Part shown: piece by piece, positions 26,811-35,256 of the stretch
How the letters are laid out: the number at the start of each line of letters is the position of its first letter
How positions within the stretch are numbered: position 1 is the stretch's first letter
Source of the DNA: JBCBCP01 sp039817385
GTDB taxonomy: Bacteria > Pseudomonadota > Alphaproteobacteria > Rhodobacterales > Rhodobacteraceae
Length of the DNA: 64,000 nt
Assembly: GCA_039817385.1 (NCBI GenBank)
Contig: JBCBVY010000005.1
Coordinates: forward strand, 62,001-126,000
Direction of reading: 5' to 3'
Position numbers and translations under genes: made by a program
The notes under the pieces: generated by a model
What the model saw: only the letters and a program-made list of their open reading frames with translations
What the model was told of the DNA's origin: nothing
Database searches by the model: none

Positions 26811-28103
26811 TCAGTTGACCAGACGCAACTGTTGCCTTGGCGCCGCGGTGCCGGATTTGAGCGCATCGTAAGGGTCTTCGCCCGACAGCATCATGTCGAC
26901 GACGTGGCGCAGGAGCTGGCGCCGCCCGCGCGCGGCATAAAATCCGCCGGGCAGCTGGGACGTCTCCAGCAGGTAGCGGCGGTAATCTTTATAGGCTTTG
27001 TTGTCCGGGCGGCGCGGGGCGGCGAAGAATTCATGCAAGGGCTGTTCAGAGACGAACTCCGGCTGGTTGTAGACCGCGCGGCCAAAGACCTTGAGCGGGA
27101 TGCCGCGCCAGAGCACCTGCTGGCCCGCGGTGGAGTTCACCGTCACAGCGCTGCGCGCCTCGTTCATCAGGCCCGACAGCTTGCCGCCCCGCACGTAGTG
27201 CACGCGCGCGCTGACGCCCGCCTCTCGGGCATAGCGGCGGATCAGCGTGCGGGCGGCGACGCGGCCATCGGCCAGCGGGTGGTCCTTGAAGACAAGGTGG
27301 TGGTGGCCCGGGGCGCCCTTGGCAAAGCCATCAATGACGACCTTCAGGAAATCAGCCATCGTCTCGAACGGCCCGTGCTGCTGAAAGCTGGCGTCATGTT
27401 CCAGCTGCAGCAAGCACAGGTGATAGGGAAAGCCGCCATTGCGGACCCGGATCGTAGCGATGCGCCGCTCGATCCCGTGCAGGGGCATCAGCAGCAGCCG
27501 TTGCAGGTAAAGCTGGAATTCCCGTGCAACGCCAAGGCTGCGATGCGGTTTGAAATTCCGGTAATGCCCGTTCCGGAACATCACGAACCAGTGATAAAGC
27601 GCGCCGTAGAACACATGCTGGCGCATGTCGCCCCAATGGGCTGGGGGCAGGGGAGCCTCCATGTCGGACATGGCCAGCGCCTCCTGCATTTGGGGGATGG
27701 TCATGTCCATCAGCCGCGAATGCCCGTTGCTGCCGCCGCGCTCGTACGTGATCCAGAAGGGGCGCATGTAGCCCTCTTCGAAGACGTGCACCTCGATCCC
27801 GCGGCGCTTGGCTTCCTCCACCGCTTGCGCGTGGATCGGCCGCGTGTCGCCATAAAGGACAATGTCGGTCACGCCGCGCTCGGCGCACAGATCGGCAAAG
27901 GTTGCGGGCCAGTCGCCCGCGGTGCCGCGATAGGGGATGTAGCTGCGCGGGTGGAACCAGAATGCCCGGTCGCCCGCGTTGAACCCGACCCGCCAGACAG
28001 TGGCCCCCGCCCGGCGCAGCATCACGCCCAGCCGGTGGAAGAAGGGCCCGTGCGGCCCCTGGAGGAACAGGAAAACCCGTTTGCTGTGATCGCGTGCGCC
28101 CAT
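26811..28103 (-). CDS. kpsS: Capsule polysaccharide modification/export protein KpsS-like
   Basis: 430 residues from the ATG at 28103 (MGARDHSKRVFLFLQGPHG), where homologues normally start; the frame runs to 28145 but without a clear ribosome site. Hallmarks: FLFLQGPHGPFFHRLG near residue 12, DIVLYGDTRPIHAQAV and VFEEGYMRPFWITYERGG, then HHLVFKDHPLADGR and SAVTVNSTAGQQVLWRGIPL. KpsS adds the first beta-Kdo to phosphatidylglycerol, with KpsC extending the linker. It is the first gene of the minus-strand capsule run. No KpsM/T/E genes lie beside it. Confidence 0.88.
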   Translation of the reverse strand: MGARDHSKRVFLFLQGPHGPFFHRLGVMLRRAGATVWRVGFNAGDRAFWFHPRSYIPYRGTAGDWPATFADLCAERGVTDIVLYGDTRPIHAQAVEEAKRRGIEVHVFEEGYMRPFWITYERGGSNGHSRLMDMTIPQMQEALAMSDMEAPLPPAHWGDMRQHVFYGALYHWFVMFRNGHYRNFKPHRSLGVAREFQLYLQRLLLMPLHGIERRIATIRVRNGGFPYHLCLLQLEHDASFQQHGPFETMADFLKVVIDGFAKGAPGHHHLVFKDHPLADGRVAARTLIRRYAREAGVSARVHYVRGGKLSGLMNEARSAVTVNSTAGQQVLWRGIPLKVFGRAVYNQPEFVSEQPLHEFFAAPRRPDNKAYKDYRRYLLETSQLPGGFYAARGRRQLLRHVVDMMLSGEDPYDALKSGTAAPRQQLRLVN

Positions 28104-28221
28104 GACTGTCCAGTTATATGCCACGTCTTTGCATCCGGTTACCACGCGAGTTTGACCAAAATTGGGCGCCCTTGCAGGCGGCGTGTCCTGGCGCTAGGTC
28201 GGACGTCAAAGGAGTGGCCCC

Positions 28222-28809
28222 ATGTTCACTGGCATCATCACCGACATTGGCACCGTGTCCCACCTCGTGCAGGAGGGTGATCTGCGCGCGCGGATCGACA
28301 CGAGCTATGACACGTCGCGCATCGACATGGGCGCTTCCATCGCCTCGGACGGGGTGTGCTTGACGGTCGTGGACCTGGGCCCCGGCTGGTACGAGGTGCA
28401 GGTCAGTGCGGAGACGGTGGCCAAGACCAACCTGGCGTCGTGGGCCGTGGGCAAGCGGGTGAATCTTGAACGCGCGCTGCGGGTCGGGGACGAGCTGGGC
28501 GGGCATATCGTGTCGGGCCATGTGGACGGCGTGGCCGAGATCGTGGCCATGAGCGATGAGGGCGACAGCACCCGCGTGTCCCTGCGCGCGCCCGCGGCCC
28601 TCGCCCGGTTCATCGCGCCCAAGGGCTCGGTTGCGCTGAACGGCACCTCGCTAACCGTGAACGAGGTGGAGGGGGATGTGTTCGGCATCAACTTCATCCC
28701 GCACACCAAGGAGGTCACCACCTGGGGCGATGCCGCGGTCGGGGATCACGTGAACCTCGAGATTGATACGCTCGCGCGCTATGTTGCGCGACTGGCGGAG
28801 GCGGGTTGA
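28222..28809 (+). CDS. ribE: Riboflavin synthase, alpha chain
   Basis: 195 residues beginning MFTGIITDIGTV, the invariant start of this trimeric enzyme, which dismutates two 6,7-dimethyl-8-ribityllumazine into riboflavin. The internal duplication is visible: SDGVCLTVVDLGPG in the first barrel and LNGTSLTVNEVEGDVFGINF in the second. An AAAGGAG ribosome site precedes the ATG. The 118-bp gap before it carries no RFN/FMN riboswitch that I can see. It restarts the riboflavin cluster after the capsule genes. Confidence 0.95.
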   Translation: MFTGIITDIGTVSHLVQEGDLRARIDTSYDTSRIDMGASIASDGVCLTVVDLGPGWYEVQVSAETVAKTNLASWAVGKRVNLERALRVGDELGGHIVSGHVDGVAEIVAMSDEGDSTRVSLRAPAALARFIAPKGSVALNGTSLTVNEVEGDVFGINFIPHTKEVTTWGDAAVGDHVNLEIDTLARYVARLAEAG

Positions 28810-28841
28810 AGGTCTTCGAATTTGCTCTGCAAATCCGACCT

Positions 28842-28867
28842 GAGCGAGGGGCCAGCCCCTCGCGCTC
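28842..28867 (+). terminator. GC-rich stem-loop after ribE
   Basis: GAGCGAGGGG and CCCCTCGCGCTC pair with a two-base bulge around a short loop, 33 bases after the ribE stop. It is followed by CCCCGGGATATTTGAAACCC, the form typical of Rhodobacteraceae gene-end elements. A 6-bp hairpin ATTTGC/GCAAAT (28820-28834) sits just before it. Likely partial terminator between ribE and the RibB gene. Confidence 0.5.
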
Positions 28868-28990
28868 CCCGGGATATTTGAAACCCAAAGAAGGTAAAGC
28901 CCTTTGCGTTTTGCCGGACAGGGCCGTGTCGCGGCGTTTCGCTGGCAATGCAGTGGCGGGGCGGCTATGTGAGCGCCAAGGAGAGCGCCC

Positions 28991-30115
28991 ATGAGTTTTG
29001 AGACACCCGGCCCGGTCGAGCGCGACCTCGCAGAGGCCATATCCCCAATAGAGGACATCATCGCGGACGCGCGGGCGGGCAAGATGTTTATCCTTGTCGA
29101 TCACGAGGATCGCGAGAACGAGGGCGATCTGGTGATCCCCGCGAACTTCGCGACCCCCGCGGCGGTGAACTTTATGGCGACCTACGGGCGCGGCCTGATC
29201 TGCTTGACCCTTCCGGCGGAGCGGATCGAGGCCCTGGGCCTGCCGATGATGGCGACGCATAACTCTTCCCGGCACGAGACGGCCTTTACCGTCTCCATCG
29301 AGGCGCGCGAGGGGGTGAGCACGGGCATTTCGGCCGCGGACCGGGCGCTGACCATTGCCACAGCGATCAACCCGCAGGCGGGGCCGGCGGACATTGCCAC
29401 GCCGGGGCATGTCTTTCCGCTGCGCGCGCGGCAGGGCGGCGTGTTGGTGCGGGCAGGTCATACGGAAGCGGGCTGCGACGTGGCGCGGCTGGCGGGGCAT
29501 TACCCCTCCAGCGTGATTTGCGAGATCATGAAGCCCGACGGGGAAATGGCGCGGCTGCCGGACCTTGTGGGTTTTGCGGCGGAGCATGGGCTGAAGATCG
29601 GCACGATCAGCGACCTGATCGCTTACCGCCGCCGCTATGACAACCTTGTGGTTGAGACCGCGCGGCGGGCGGTCACCTCTGAATACGGCGGCGTATGGGA
29701 GCTGCGCGTGTTCACCGACCAGACCTTTGGCATTGAGCATGTCTGCCTGATCAAGGGCGACATCACCACGCCCGAGCCTGTGCTCGTGCGGACTCATGCG
29801 CTGACCGAAGTCAGCGATATCCTCGGCCTCGGCCCCAAGCCCGCGGGGGAGTTGCCCCGGGCGATGGAGCTGATCGCCGCAGAGGGGCGCGGCGTGGTCT
29901 GCCTTTTCCGCCAGCCCCGCAAGGAGCTGTTTGACACCGATGAAGAAGACGGCCCGCGCATCGTCAAGAACACCGGGCTTGGCGCGCAGATCCTCAGCAA
30001 GCTGGGGCTCAAACGCCTTGTGCTGCTGACCGACAGCCCGATGACGCGCTATGTCGGCCTTGACGCCTATGAGCTTGAGATCACGGGCACCAAACCGATC
30101 ATGGGGACACGCTGA
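28991..30115 (+). CDS. ribB: 3,4-dihydroxy-2-butanone-4-phosphate synthase fused to a degenerate RibA domain (RibBX type)
   Basis: 374 residues. The N-terminal RibB domain is intact: FILVDHEDRENEGDLVIPA near residue 32, the acidic catalytic loop, and RAGHTEAGCDVARLAG near 157. The C-terminal part (about 215-374) aligns with GTP cyclohydrolase II, but where RibA has three zinc-binding cysteines this protein has IEHVCLIKGDITTPEPVLVR followed by no CDCG motif. So only the butanone synthase activity is supported; GTP cyclohydrolase must come from another gene. Such RibB-X fusions are known in alphaproteobacteria. The stop overlaps the ribH start by one base. Confidence 0.9.
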   Translation: MSFETPGPVERDLAEAISPIEDIIADARAGKMFILVDHEDRENEGDLVIPANFATPAAVNFMATYGRGLICLTLPAERIEALGLPMMATHNSSRHETAFTVSIEAREGVSTGISAADRALTIATAINPQAGPADIATPGHVFPLRARQGGVLVRAGHTEAGCDVARLAGHYPSSVICEIMKPDGEMARLPDLVGFAAEHGLKIGTISDLIAYRRRYDNLVVETARRAVTSEYGGVWELRVFTDQTFGIEHVCLIKGDITTPEPVLVRTHALTEVSDILGLGPKPAGELPRAMELIAAEGRGVVCLFRQPRKELFDTDEEDGPRIVKNTGLGAQILSKLGLKRLVLLTDSPMTRYVGLDAYELEITGTKPIMGTR

Positions 30116-30639
30116 TGGCTGCGGCAGAAGAACACTACGTGCTGGACCGCCCCAGCTTTGATGCACCCGTAAAGGTGCTGATCGTGGTGGCGCCTTACTA
30201 CAAGGACATCGCAGACAGCCTCGTGGCCGGGGCCAAGGCGGAGATCGAGGCGGTCGGCGGCACGTGGGACCTGATCGAAGTGCCCGGCGCGCTGGAAGTG
30301 CCGACGGCGATCGGGATCGCCGACCGGACGTCAAACTTTGATGCCTACGTTGCGCTCGGCTGCGTGATCCGGGGGGAGACAACCCACTATGAGACGGTGT
30401 GCAATGACAGCTCCCGCGCGATCTCTATGCTGGGGCTGAGCGGGCTGTGCATCGGCAACGGCATCCTGACGGTCGAGACGCGCGCGCAGGCTGAAGCGCG
30501 CGCCGATGTGGATGGTCAGAACAAGGGCGGAGGTGCGGCAGCGGCGGCCTTGCATCTTGTTGCGCTGGCCCGTAAGTGGCGCGGCGCGTCCAAGGGGATC
30601 GGGTTCCGGCCCTCGGGGGACGATACACTCCTCGCCTAA
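30115..30639 (+). CDS. ribH: 6,7-dimethyl-8-ribityllumazine synthase
   Basis: 174 residues; condenses the ribitylamino uracil with dihydroxybutanone phosphate. Motifs: VLIVVAPYYKDIADSLVAGA near residue 20, WDLIEVPGALEVPTAIGIA near 44, and ALGCVIRGETTHYETVCNDS near 82 with the catalytic His in the TTHYE segment. Translationally coupled to ribB (TGATG). NusB follows 9 bases later, the usual ribH-nusB pairing. Confidence 0.96.
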   Translation: MAAAEEHYVLDRPSFDAPVKVLIVVAPYYKDIADSLVAGAKAEIEAVGGTWDLIEVPGALEVPTAIGIADRTSNFDAYVALGCVIRGETTHYETVCNDSSRAISMLGLSGLCIGNGILTVETRAQAEARADVDGQNKGGGAAAAALHLVALARKWRGASKGIGFRPSGDDTLLA

Positions 30640-30648
30640 AGGACCCGC

Positions 30649-31116
30649 ATGGCCCTCTCCGGAAACCAGAAACGCAAGATGCGCAGCGCGGCGCGGCTTT
30701 ATGCCGTCCAGGCGCTGTTTCAGATGGAACACTCGGGCCAGTCGGTGGACGCCGTGCGGCGCGAGTTCCTCGATTTCCGCTTTGGCGCAACCTATGACGA
30801 AGGCGAGATGGTCGATGGGGATATCGAGCACTTCGCGCATGTCACAGAAACCGCAGTGAACTATCAGGCGCCCATCGATCAGGCGACCGACCGGGCGCTG
30901 GTCGCCAAGTGGCCCATTGACCGGATCGACCCGACCCTGCGCGCGCTGTTTCGTGCGGCGGGGGCGGAGCTGCGCGATGTGGCGACGCCGCCGCGGGTGG
31001 TGATTACCGAATATGTCGAAGTGGCAAAGGCCTTTTTTCCCGAAGGACAGGAAAGCCGTTTTGTGAACGCGGTGCTGGACCATATGGCGCGCGAGGCGCG
31101 GCCCGAGGCGTTCTGA
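30649..31116 (+). CDS. nusB: Transcription antitermination factor NusB
   Basis: 155 residues. All-helical NusB fold with SAARLYAVQALFQMEHSGQS near residue 10, the boxA-RNA binding N-terminus, and VVITEYVEVAKAFFPEGQES followed by FVNAVLDHMARE at the C-terminus, the conserved FVNGVLD-type ending. Works with S10 in rRNA antitermination. AAAGGA lies seven bases upstream. The stop is directly abutted by the next ATG. Confidence 0.95.
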   Translation: MALSGNQKRKMRSAARLYAVQALFQMEHSGQSVDAVRREFLDFRFGATYDEGEMVDGDIEHFAHVTETAVNYQAPIDQATDRALVAKWPIDRIDPTLRALFRAAGAELRDVATPPRVVITEYVEVAKAFFPEGQESRFVNAVLDHMAREARPEAF

Positions 31117-32070
31117 ATGCGCGCGGCGGTGCTTGAAGCATTGAACACCGACCTGGTGCTGCGCGATATGCCCGAGCCTTTGCCGGGACCGGGCGAGGTG
31201 CAGGTGCGGGTGCATGCCTGCGGGCTGAACTTTGCCGACACGTTGGTGCAGAAGGGGCGGTATCAGGAAAAGCCCGAATTGCCTGCGGTTCCGGGGATGG
31301 AACTGGCCGGGGTTGTCACAGCGGTTGGGGACGGTGCGGATATCGCGCCCGGCACCCGCGTTGCGGCCTATGCCGGGTTTGGCGGGCTGGCGGAGGTTGC
31401 CGTGGTGCCCGCTGCCGTCTGCGCGCCCTTGCCGGATGACATGCCGTTTGAGGCCGCGGCGGGCTTCCTCGTGGCCTATGCGACCTCCTACATCGCGCTT
31501 GGCCCGCTGGCCGGGTTGCAGCGGGGCGAGCGGCTGCTGGTCACCGGGGCGTCGGGCGGGGTTGGCCTGACGGCGGTGGAGATTGGCAAGCTGATGGGGG
31601 CGGAGGTGATCGCCGTGGCCCGCGGGGCGGACAAGCTGGCCATCGCCCGGGAGGCTGGCGCGGACCATCTGATCGATGCGGAGGAGGACCTACGCGCTGC
31701 GGTCAAGGCGCTGGGCGGGGCCGATGTGGTCTATGACGCGGTGGGCGGGGCGGCCTTCGATGCCGCCTTGCGCAGCACCAACCCCGGCGCGCGGCTGCTG
31801 CCCATCGGCTTTGCCTCGGGCGGCGTGCCGCAGGTGCCCGCGAACTATCTACTGGTCAAGAACCTGACGGTGATCGGCTTCTGGGTTGGCGGCTACCGCA
31901 CCTTGCGCCCCGCGCTTCTGCGCCAGAGCTTTGAGACACTGATGGGCTGGTACACCGAGGGGAGGCTGCGCCCGCATGTCTCGAACACGTTGCCGCTGGA
32001 CCGGGTGAACGCGGGGCTTGAGCTGCTGCGCAGCCGTAAGGCCACCGGCAAGGTTGTGATTACACTGTAA
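31117..32070 (+). CDS. Zinc-free quinone oxidoreductase / zeta-crystallin family (MDR) protein
   Basis: 317 residues of the medium-chain dehydrogenase/reductase family. The N-terminal catalytic domain has CGLNFADTLVQKGRYQEKPE near residue 35, and the Rossmann domain LLVTGASGGVGLTAVEIGKL near 143, with VVYDAVGGAAFDAALRSTNP near 205. No zinc ligands are present, as expected of NADPH:quinone reductases. The start adjoins the nusB stop. A GC-rich palindrome follows immediately after the stop (32071-32090). Substrate unknown. Confidence 0.88.
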   Translation: MRAAVLEALNTDLVLRDMPEPLPGPGEVQVRVHACGLNFADTLVQKGRYQEKPELPAVPGMELAGVVTAVGDGADIAPGTRVAAYAGFGGLAEVAVVPAAVCAPLPDDMPFEAAAGFLVAYATSYIALGPLAGLQRGERLLVTGASGGVGLTAVEIGKLMGAEVIAVARGADKLAIAREAGADHLIDAEEDLRAAVKALGGADVVYDAVGGAAFDAALRSTNPGARLLPIGFASGGVPQVPANYLLVKNLTVIGFWVGGYRTLRPALLRQSFETLMGWYTEGRLRPHVSNTLPLDRVNAGLELLRSRKATGKVVITL

Positions 32071-32090
32071 GATGGGCAATATTGCTCATC
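32071..32090. repeat. GATGGGCAAT palindromic gene-end element
   Basis: GATGGGCAATATTGCTCATC is a 20-bp palindrome with one mismatch, wedged between the convergent stops of the quinone reductase and the DMT transporter. It is a member of a family also at 50349-50371, 50453-50475 and 59479-59506, and likely works as a bidirectional terminator. Confidence 0.6.
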
Positions 32091-33062
32091 CTACCGCCGC
32101 CGCCCCGCGACAGGCCCCACACGCACCTTCGCGCGCGCGCGGAAGAACACGAACAGGCCCGAGGCGAGGATCATCGCGATCCCGATCCACACCACCAGCA
32201 CCGGCAGATCGCCAAATACGACGAACCCCCACAGCACCGCCAGCGGCAGGCCGACATATTCGAACGGGGCCACCGTGGCGGCATCGGCCAGCCGGTACGC
32301 CGCGCTCAGCGCATAGCCGATCACGGCGGAATTCGCGCCCAGGATCGCCAGCCAGCGCCAGTCCTCCTGCGGTGGCCAAATCCACGCGCGGAGCAGGAAT
32401 TGGACCGAGGGGTTTTCGGACCCCGCCGCGAACCGCCCGTCACCCGCGACCACGAAAAACCCCAGCGCCGTCACGATGAACGTCGCCTGGATGTAGACCG
32501 CCAGCGCGCTTGCCTTGCTGGCCACGCCCAGCTTGCGGGTCAGCACCTGGTTGAACGCATAAGCCAGCGCGCTCAGCACTGGCAGCAGCAGGACGATGCG
32601 CGCCACGCCGATCTCTTCGCTCCCGGCCCAGGGGCGCTGCATCAGCAGCACGCCGGCAAAGCCAAACAGCACCGCGCCCATGCGCATCGGGCCGACCCGC
32701 TCGCCCAGCATGGGGATCGACAGCAGCGTGATGAAAAGCGGCGCAGCAAAGAACAGCGCCGTCGTGTCCGCCAGCGGCAGCGTCGCCAGCGCGAGGAAGA
32801 ACAGCATGTTCGCCGCGACGATCATCAGGCCGCGGCACAGATGCAGCCACGGATGATCCGTGCGCAGGATGCGCCAGCCGCCTTCCATCTGCACGAGGAT
32901 CAGCGAAAAAACGATGCCGATGGCAGACCGAGTAAAGACCAGCTGGTGCAGCGGGTAGCCGCCCGACAGCTCCTTGATCAGCATGTCGTTGATCGAAATA
33001 CAAAAGACGCCCGCAAGGACAAAGGCGATGGCGGCGCCGGGGCGGTTCTGGGCGGTGGTCAT
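32091..33062 (-). CDS. DMT-superfamily (EamA) transporter
   Basis: 323 residues with about ten hydrophobic helices arranged as two EamA repeats. The first begins AIAFVLAGVFCISINDMLIK and contains SAIGIVFSLILVQ; the second includes APFEYVGLPLAVLWGFVVFG, the typical end-of-repeat signature. A basic tail closes it. Such carriers export or import small metabolites; the substrate cannot be read from sequence. It converges with the quinone reductase and diverges from the CoxG-like gene at 33160. Confidence 0.87.
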   Translation of the reverse strand: MTTAQNRPGAAIAFVLAGVFCISINDMLIKELSGGYPLHQLVFTRSAIGIVFSLILVQMEGGWRILRTDHPWLHLCRGLMIVAANMLFFLALATLPLADTTALFFAAPLFITLLSIPMLGERVGPMRMGAVLFGFAGVLLMQRPWAGSEEIGVARIVLLLPVLSALAYAFNQVLTRKLGVASKASALAVYIQATFIVTALGFFVVAGDGRFAAGSENPSVQFLLRAWIWPPQEDWRWLAILGANSAVIGYALSAAYRLADAATVAPFEYVGLPLAVLWGFVVFGDLPVLVVWIGIAMILASGLFVFFRARAKVRVGPVAGRRR

Positions 33063-33159
33063 GCATGACGCTTATCAGCCGCGGCGCACCGTTCAATGCC
33101 GTTTGCGACATGGGCAAAATAGTCTATCCCAAAGGGCAGCCAGTAAAGGAGCCCAGGCC

Positions 33160-33672
33160 ATGCAGATGCAAGGAACCCGCCAGATCGCCGCCACGCCCGC
33201 CGATGTCTATGCCGCGCTGCTGGACCCGGAGGTGCTGAAAGCCTGCGTGCCGGGGGCGACCGAGGTGACCGGCTCCGCCGAGGACGGCTTCGAGGCCACA
33301 GTCGTGCAAAAGGTCGGGCCGGTGAAGGCGACGTTCAAGGGGCAGGTGACGCTGTCGGACATGGTGGCGGGCGAGTCCCTTACCATCACCGGCGAAGGCA
33401 AGGGCGGCGCGGCGGGCTTTGCCAAGGGCGGGGCAGACGTGTCGCTGGAGGCGTCAGAGGGCGGCACCGCCCTGACCTATGACGTGGAGGCGAAGGTGGG
33501 CGGCAAGCTCGCGCAGCTGGGCAGCCGCATCATCGACGGCTTTGCCAAAAAGATGGCGGATCAGTTTTTTGACAACCTCACCACCGCCCTCGAAGGGCCG
33601 GGGGAAGAGGTGGATGAGGACGCCGCACCCGAGGAGAAAAAGAAGGGCTGGCTGTCGCGTCTGCGCGGCTGA
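33160..33672 (+). CDS. CoxG-like SRPBCC-family protein
   Basis: 170 residues from the ATG at 33160, nine bases after AAAGGA. MQGTRQIAATPADVYAALLD near the start and LKACVPGATEVTGSAEDG are CoxG signatures; GEGKGGAAGFAKGGADVSLE and VGGKLAQLGSRIIDGFAKKM follow. The acidic/basic C-terminal tail (EVDEDAAPEEKKKGWLSRL) could associate with the membrane. CoxG proteins belong with carbon-monoxide-dehydrogenase-type molybdoenzymes, helping membrane docking, but no cox structural genes are in the window, so this is a stand-alone homologue. Confidence 0.85.
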   Translation: MQMQGTRQIAATPADVYAALLDPEVLKACVPGATEVTGSAEDGFEATVVQKVGPVKATFKGQVTLSDMVAGESLTITGEGKGGAAGFAKGGADVSLEASEGGTALTYDVEAKVGGKLAQLGSRIIDGFAKKMADQFFDNLTTALEGPGEEVDEDAAPEEKKKGWLSRLRG

Positions 33673-33691
33673 CCCTCACGGCATCAGGCCA

Positions 33692-34099
33692 CTACGCCCA
33701 ACCCAAAGCCCGCAACGCCTGTGCATCGTTCCAAATCTTGGTCATGTGGACGATCTTGTCGCCGTCAAACCGCATGACATACGCGTAATCGGACGCCACA
33801 GTTTTGCCGGTCGGCGGAACGGGTCCCCCTTCTCCGGTCTGAGTGCCGTGAAAAATCGCGCTCGCGACCGCGGTGCTTTGGGCCTCGTCCCACGCAAAGC
33901 TGGTGAGTTCATAGTGCCCATCCGGGACAGGCTTCAGAAGGCCTTGCATCCAATCGGCATAGGACGCCAGGGTTGTCACCTCGGCCAGCGCGTCAGCCTG
34001 GCACGCAAAACTTGCATCGGGACTGCAATATTGCGCGCATTCGGACCACCCTTTGCCGGTCTCACATGCGTCGAAGAAGGCTTTGGCTGTTTCGATCAT
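33692..34099 (-). CDS. SnoaL-like / NTF2-fold protein
   Basis: 135 residues, cytoplasmic, with the small alpha+beta NTF2-fold pattern: MIETAKAFFDACETGKGW, then SFACQADALAEVTTLASYADW, and the C-terminal YVMRFDGDKIVHMTKIWND. The family includes polyketide cyclases and many proteins of unknown function. It converges with the CoxG-like gene with a 19-base gap. The 221 bp between it and the ABC transporter hold both promoters. Confidence 0.72.
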   Translation of the reverse strand: MIETAKAFFDACETGKGWSECAQYCSPDASFACQADALAEVTTLASYADWMQGLLKPVPDGHYELTSFAWDEAQSTAVASAIFHGTQTGEGGPVPPTGKTVASDYAYVMRFDGDKIVHMTKIWNDAQALRALGWA

Positions 34100-34276
34100 C
34101 GTGCATCACCTCTCTTGTGTTCGTGGCAGTCTGCCATAGAACGCGGCGTCGTCCTAAACGGAATTGTGTCTGGTTGCGCGGCGCTGCACGGATGTGATCA
34201 ATTTCGGAGCGGCACGCGCAGGGTGGCAGCGCGCATGGGCAAAGCCCCACGACACAATTCGTACTGGTCCTTTGCC

Positions 34277-34301
34277 CCCTGCGCCCCTAGCTTGCGCAGG
34301 G
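34277..34301 (+). promoter_or_regulatory. Leader stem-loop before the ABC transporter operon
   Basis: CCCTGCGC and GCGCAGGG form a perfect 8-bp stem with a 9-base loop, ending 19 bases before the ATG at 34321, in front of the AAAGGA ribosome site. It could be a leader hairpin affecting translation or the end of an upstream transcript. Confidence 0.35.
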
Positions 34302-34320
34302 CACGATCAAAGGACCGCCC

Positions 34321-35256
34321 ATGCCCCCCATCCTTGAAATCCGCGACCTGAAAAAGGTTTATGACGGCGGGTTCGAAGCGCTCAAGGGCGTCACGCTCGA
34401 TATCGAAAAGGGCGAGATCATCGCGCTGCTTGGCCCCAATGGCGCGGGCAAGACGACGCTGATCTCGACGATCTGCGGGATCACCACCGCCACCTCCGGC
34501 AGCGTGCGGGTGGGCGGCCATGATACCGTGCGGGATTACCGGGCGGCACGTCAGATGATCGGCCTCGTGCCGCAGGAAATCGTGCTCGAGCCGTTCGAGA
34601 AGGTGATGAACACCGTGCGCTTCTCTCGGGGGCTTTTCGGAAAACGCCGCGATGACGCGGCGGTGCTCGAGCTGCTGCAACGCTTGTCCCTCGACGACAA
34701 AGCCAACAGCCAGATCAACGCGTTGTCCGGCGGGATGCGCCGCCGGGTTCTGATCGCCAAGGCGCTGGCGCACGACCCGCAGGTGCTGTTCCTCGACGAG
34801 CCGACGGCAGGCGTCGATGTCGAACTGCGCAAAGACATGTGGGAGATCGTCGCCGAGCTTAAGGCGCGCGGCGTGACGATCATCCTGACGACCCACTACA
34901 TCGAAGAGGCCGAGGCCATCGCCGACCGCGTCGGTATCATCAACTCGGGCGAGCTTTTGCTGGTCGAAGAGAAGGACGCGCTGATGAAGCGCCTTGGCCA
35001 GAAAGAGCTCGAGGTGCAACTTGCCGACCGACTGGACCATGTGCCGGAGGCGCTGGACGGGTTTGACCTGCGGCTTGCGCAAGATGGCTGTGCGCTGATT
35101 TACAGCTACGATACGCAATCGGAGCGCACCGGCATCACCCGCCTTCTGAACGCTGTCTCAGCGGCTGGCCTGACCCTGCGCGATGTCGTGACACGGCAGA
35201 CCAGCCTTGAGGACATCTTTGTCGGCCTGGTAAAAAAGCGGGAGGATGCGGCATGA
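34321..35256 (+). CDS. ABC-2 transporter ATP-binding protein
   Basis: 311 residues. Walker A LLGPNGAGKTTLIS near residue 38, the signature INALSGGMRRRVLIAKALAH near 133, Walker B QVLFLDEPTAGVD near 155, and the switch histidine in TTHYIEEAEAI. The C-terminal 80 residues form the extra domain typical of NatA/drug-type exporters. It energises the permease encoded next, with a 4-base overlap. No capsule-specific KpsT features are seen, so this is a general ABC-2 exporter of unknown substrate. Confidence 0.92.
   Translation: MPPILEIRDLKKVYDGGFEALKGVTLDIEKGEIIALLGPNGAGKTTLISTICGITTATSGSVRVGGHDTVRDYRAARQMIGLVPQEIVLEPFEKVMNTVRFSRGLFGKRRDDAAVLELLQRLSLDDKANSQINALSGGMRRRVLIAKALAHDPQVLFLDEPTAGVDVELRKDMWEIVAELKARGVTIILTTHYIEEAEAIADRVGIINSGELLLVEEKDALMKRLGQKELEVQLADRLDHVPEALDGFDLRLAQDGCALIYSYDTQSERTGITRLLNAVSAAGLTLRDVVTRQTSLEDIFVGLVKKREDAA

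Noticed and set aside
28104..28990. FMN riboswitch in front of ribE or ribB
   Set aside because: The conserved RFN-element segments are not present in either leader.
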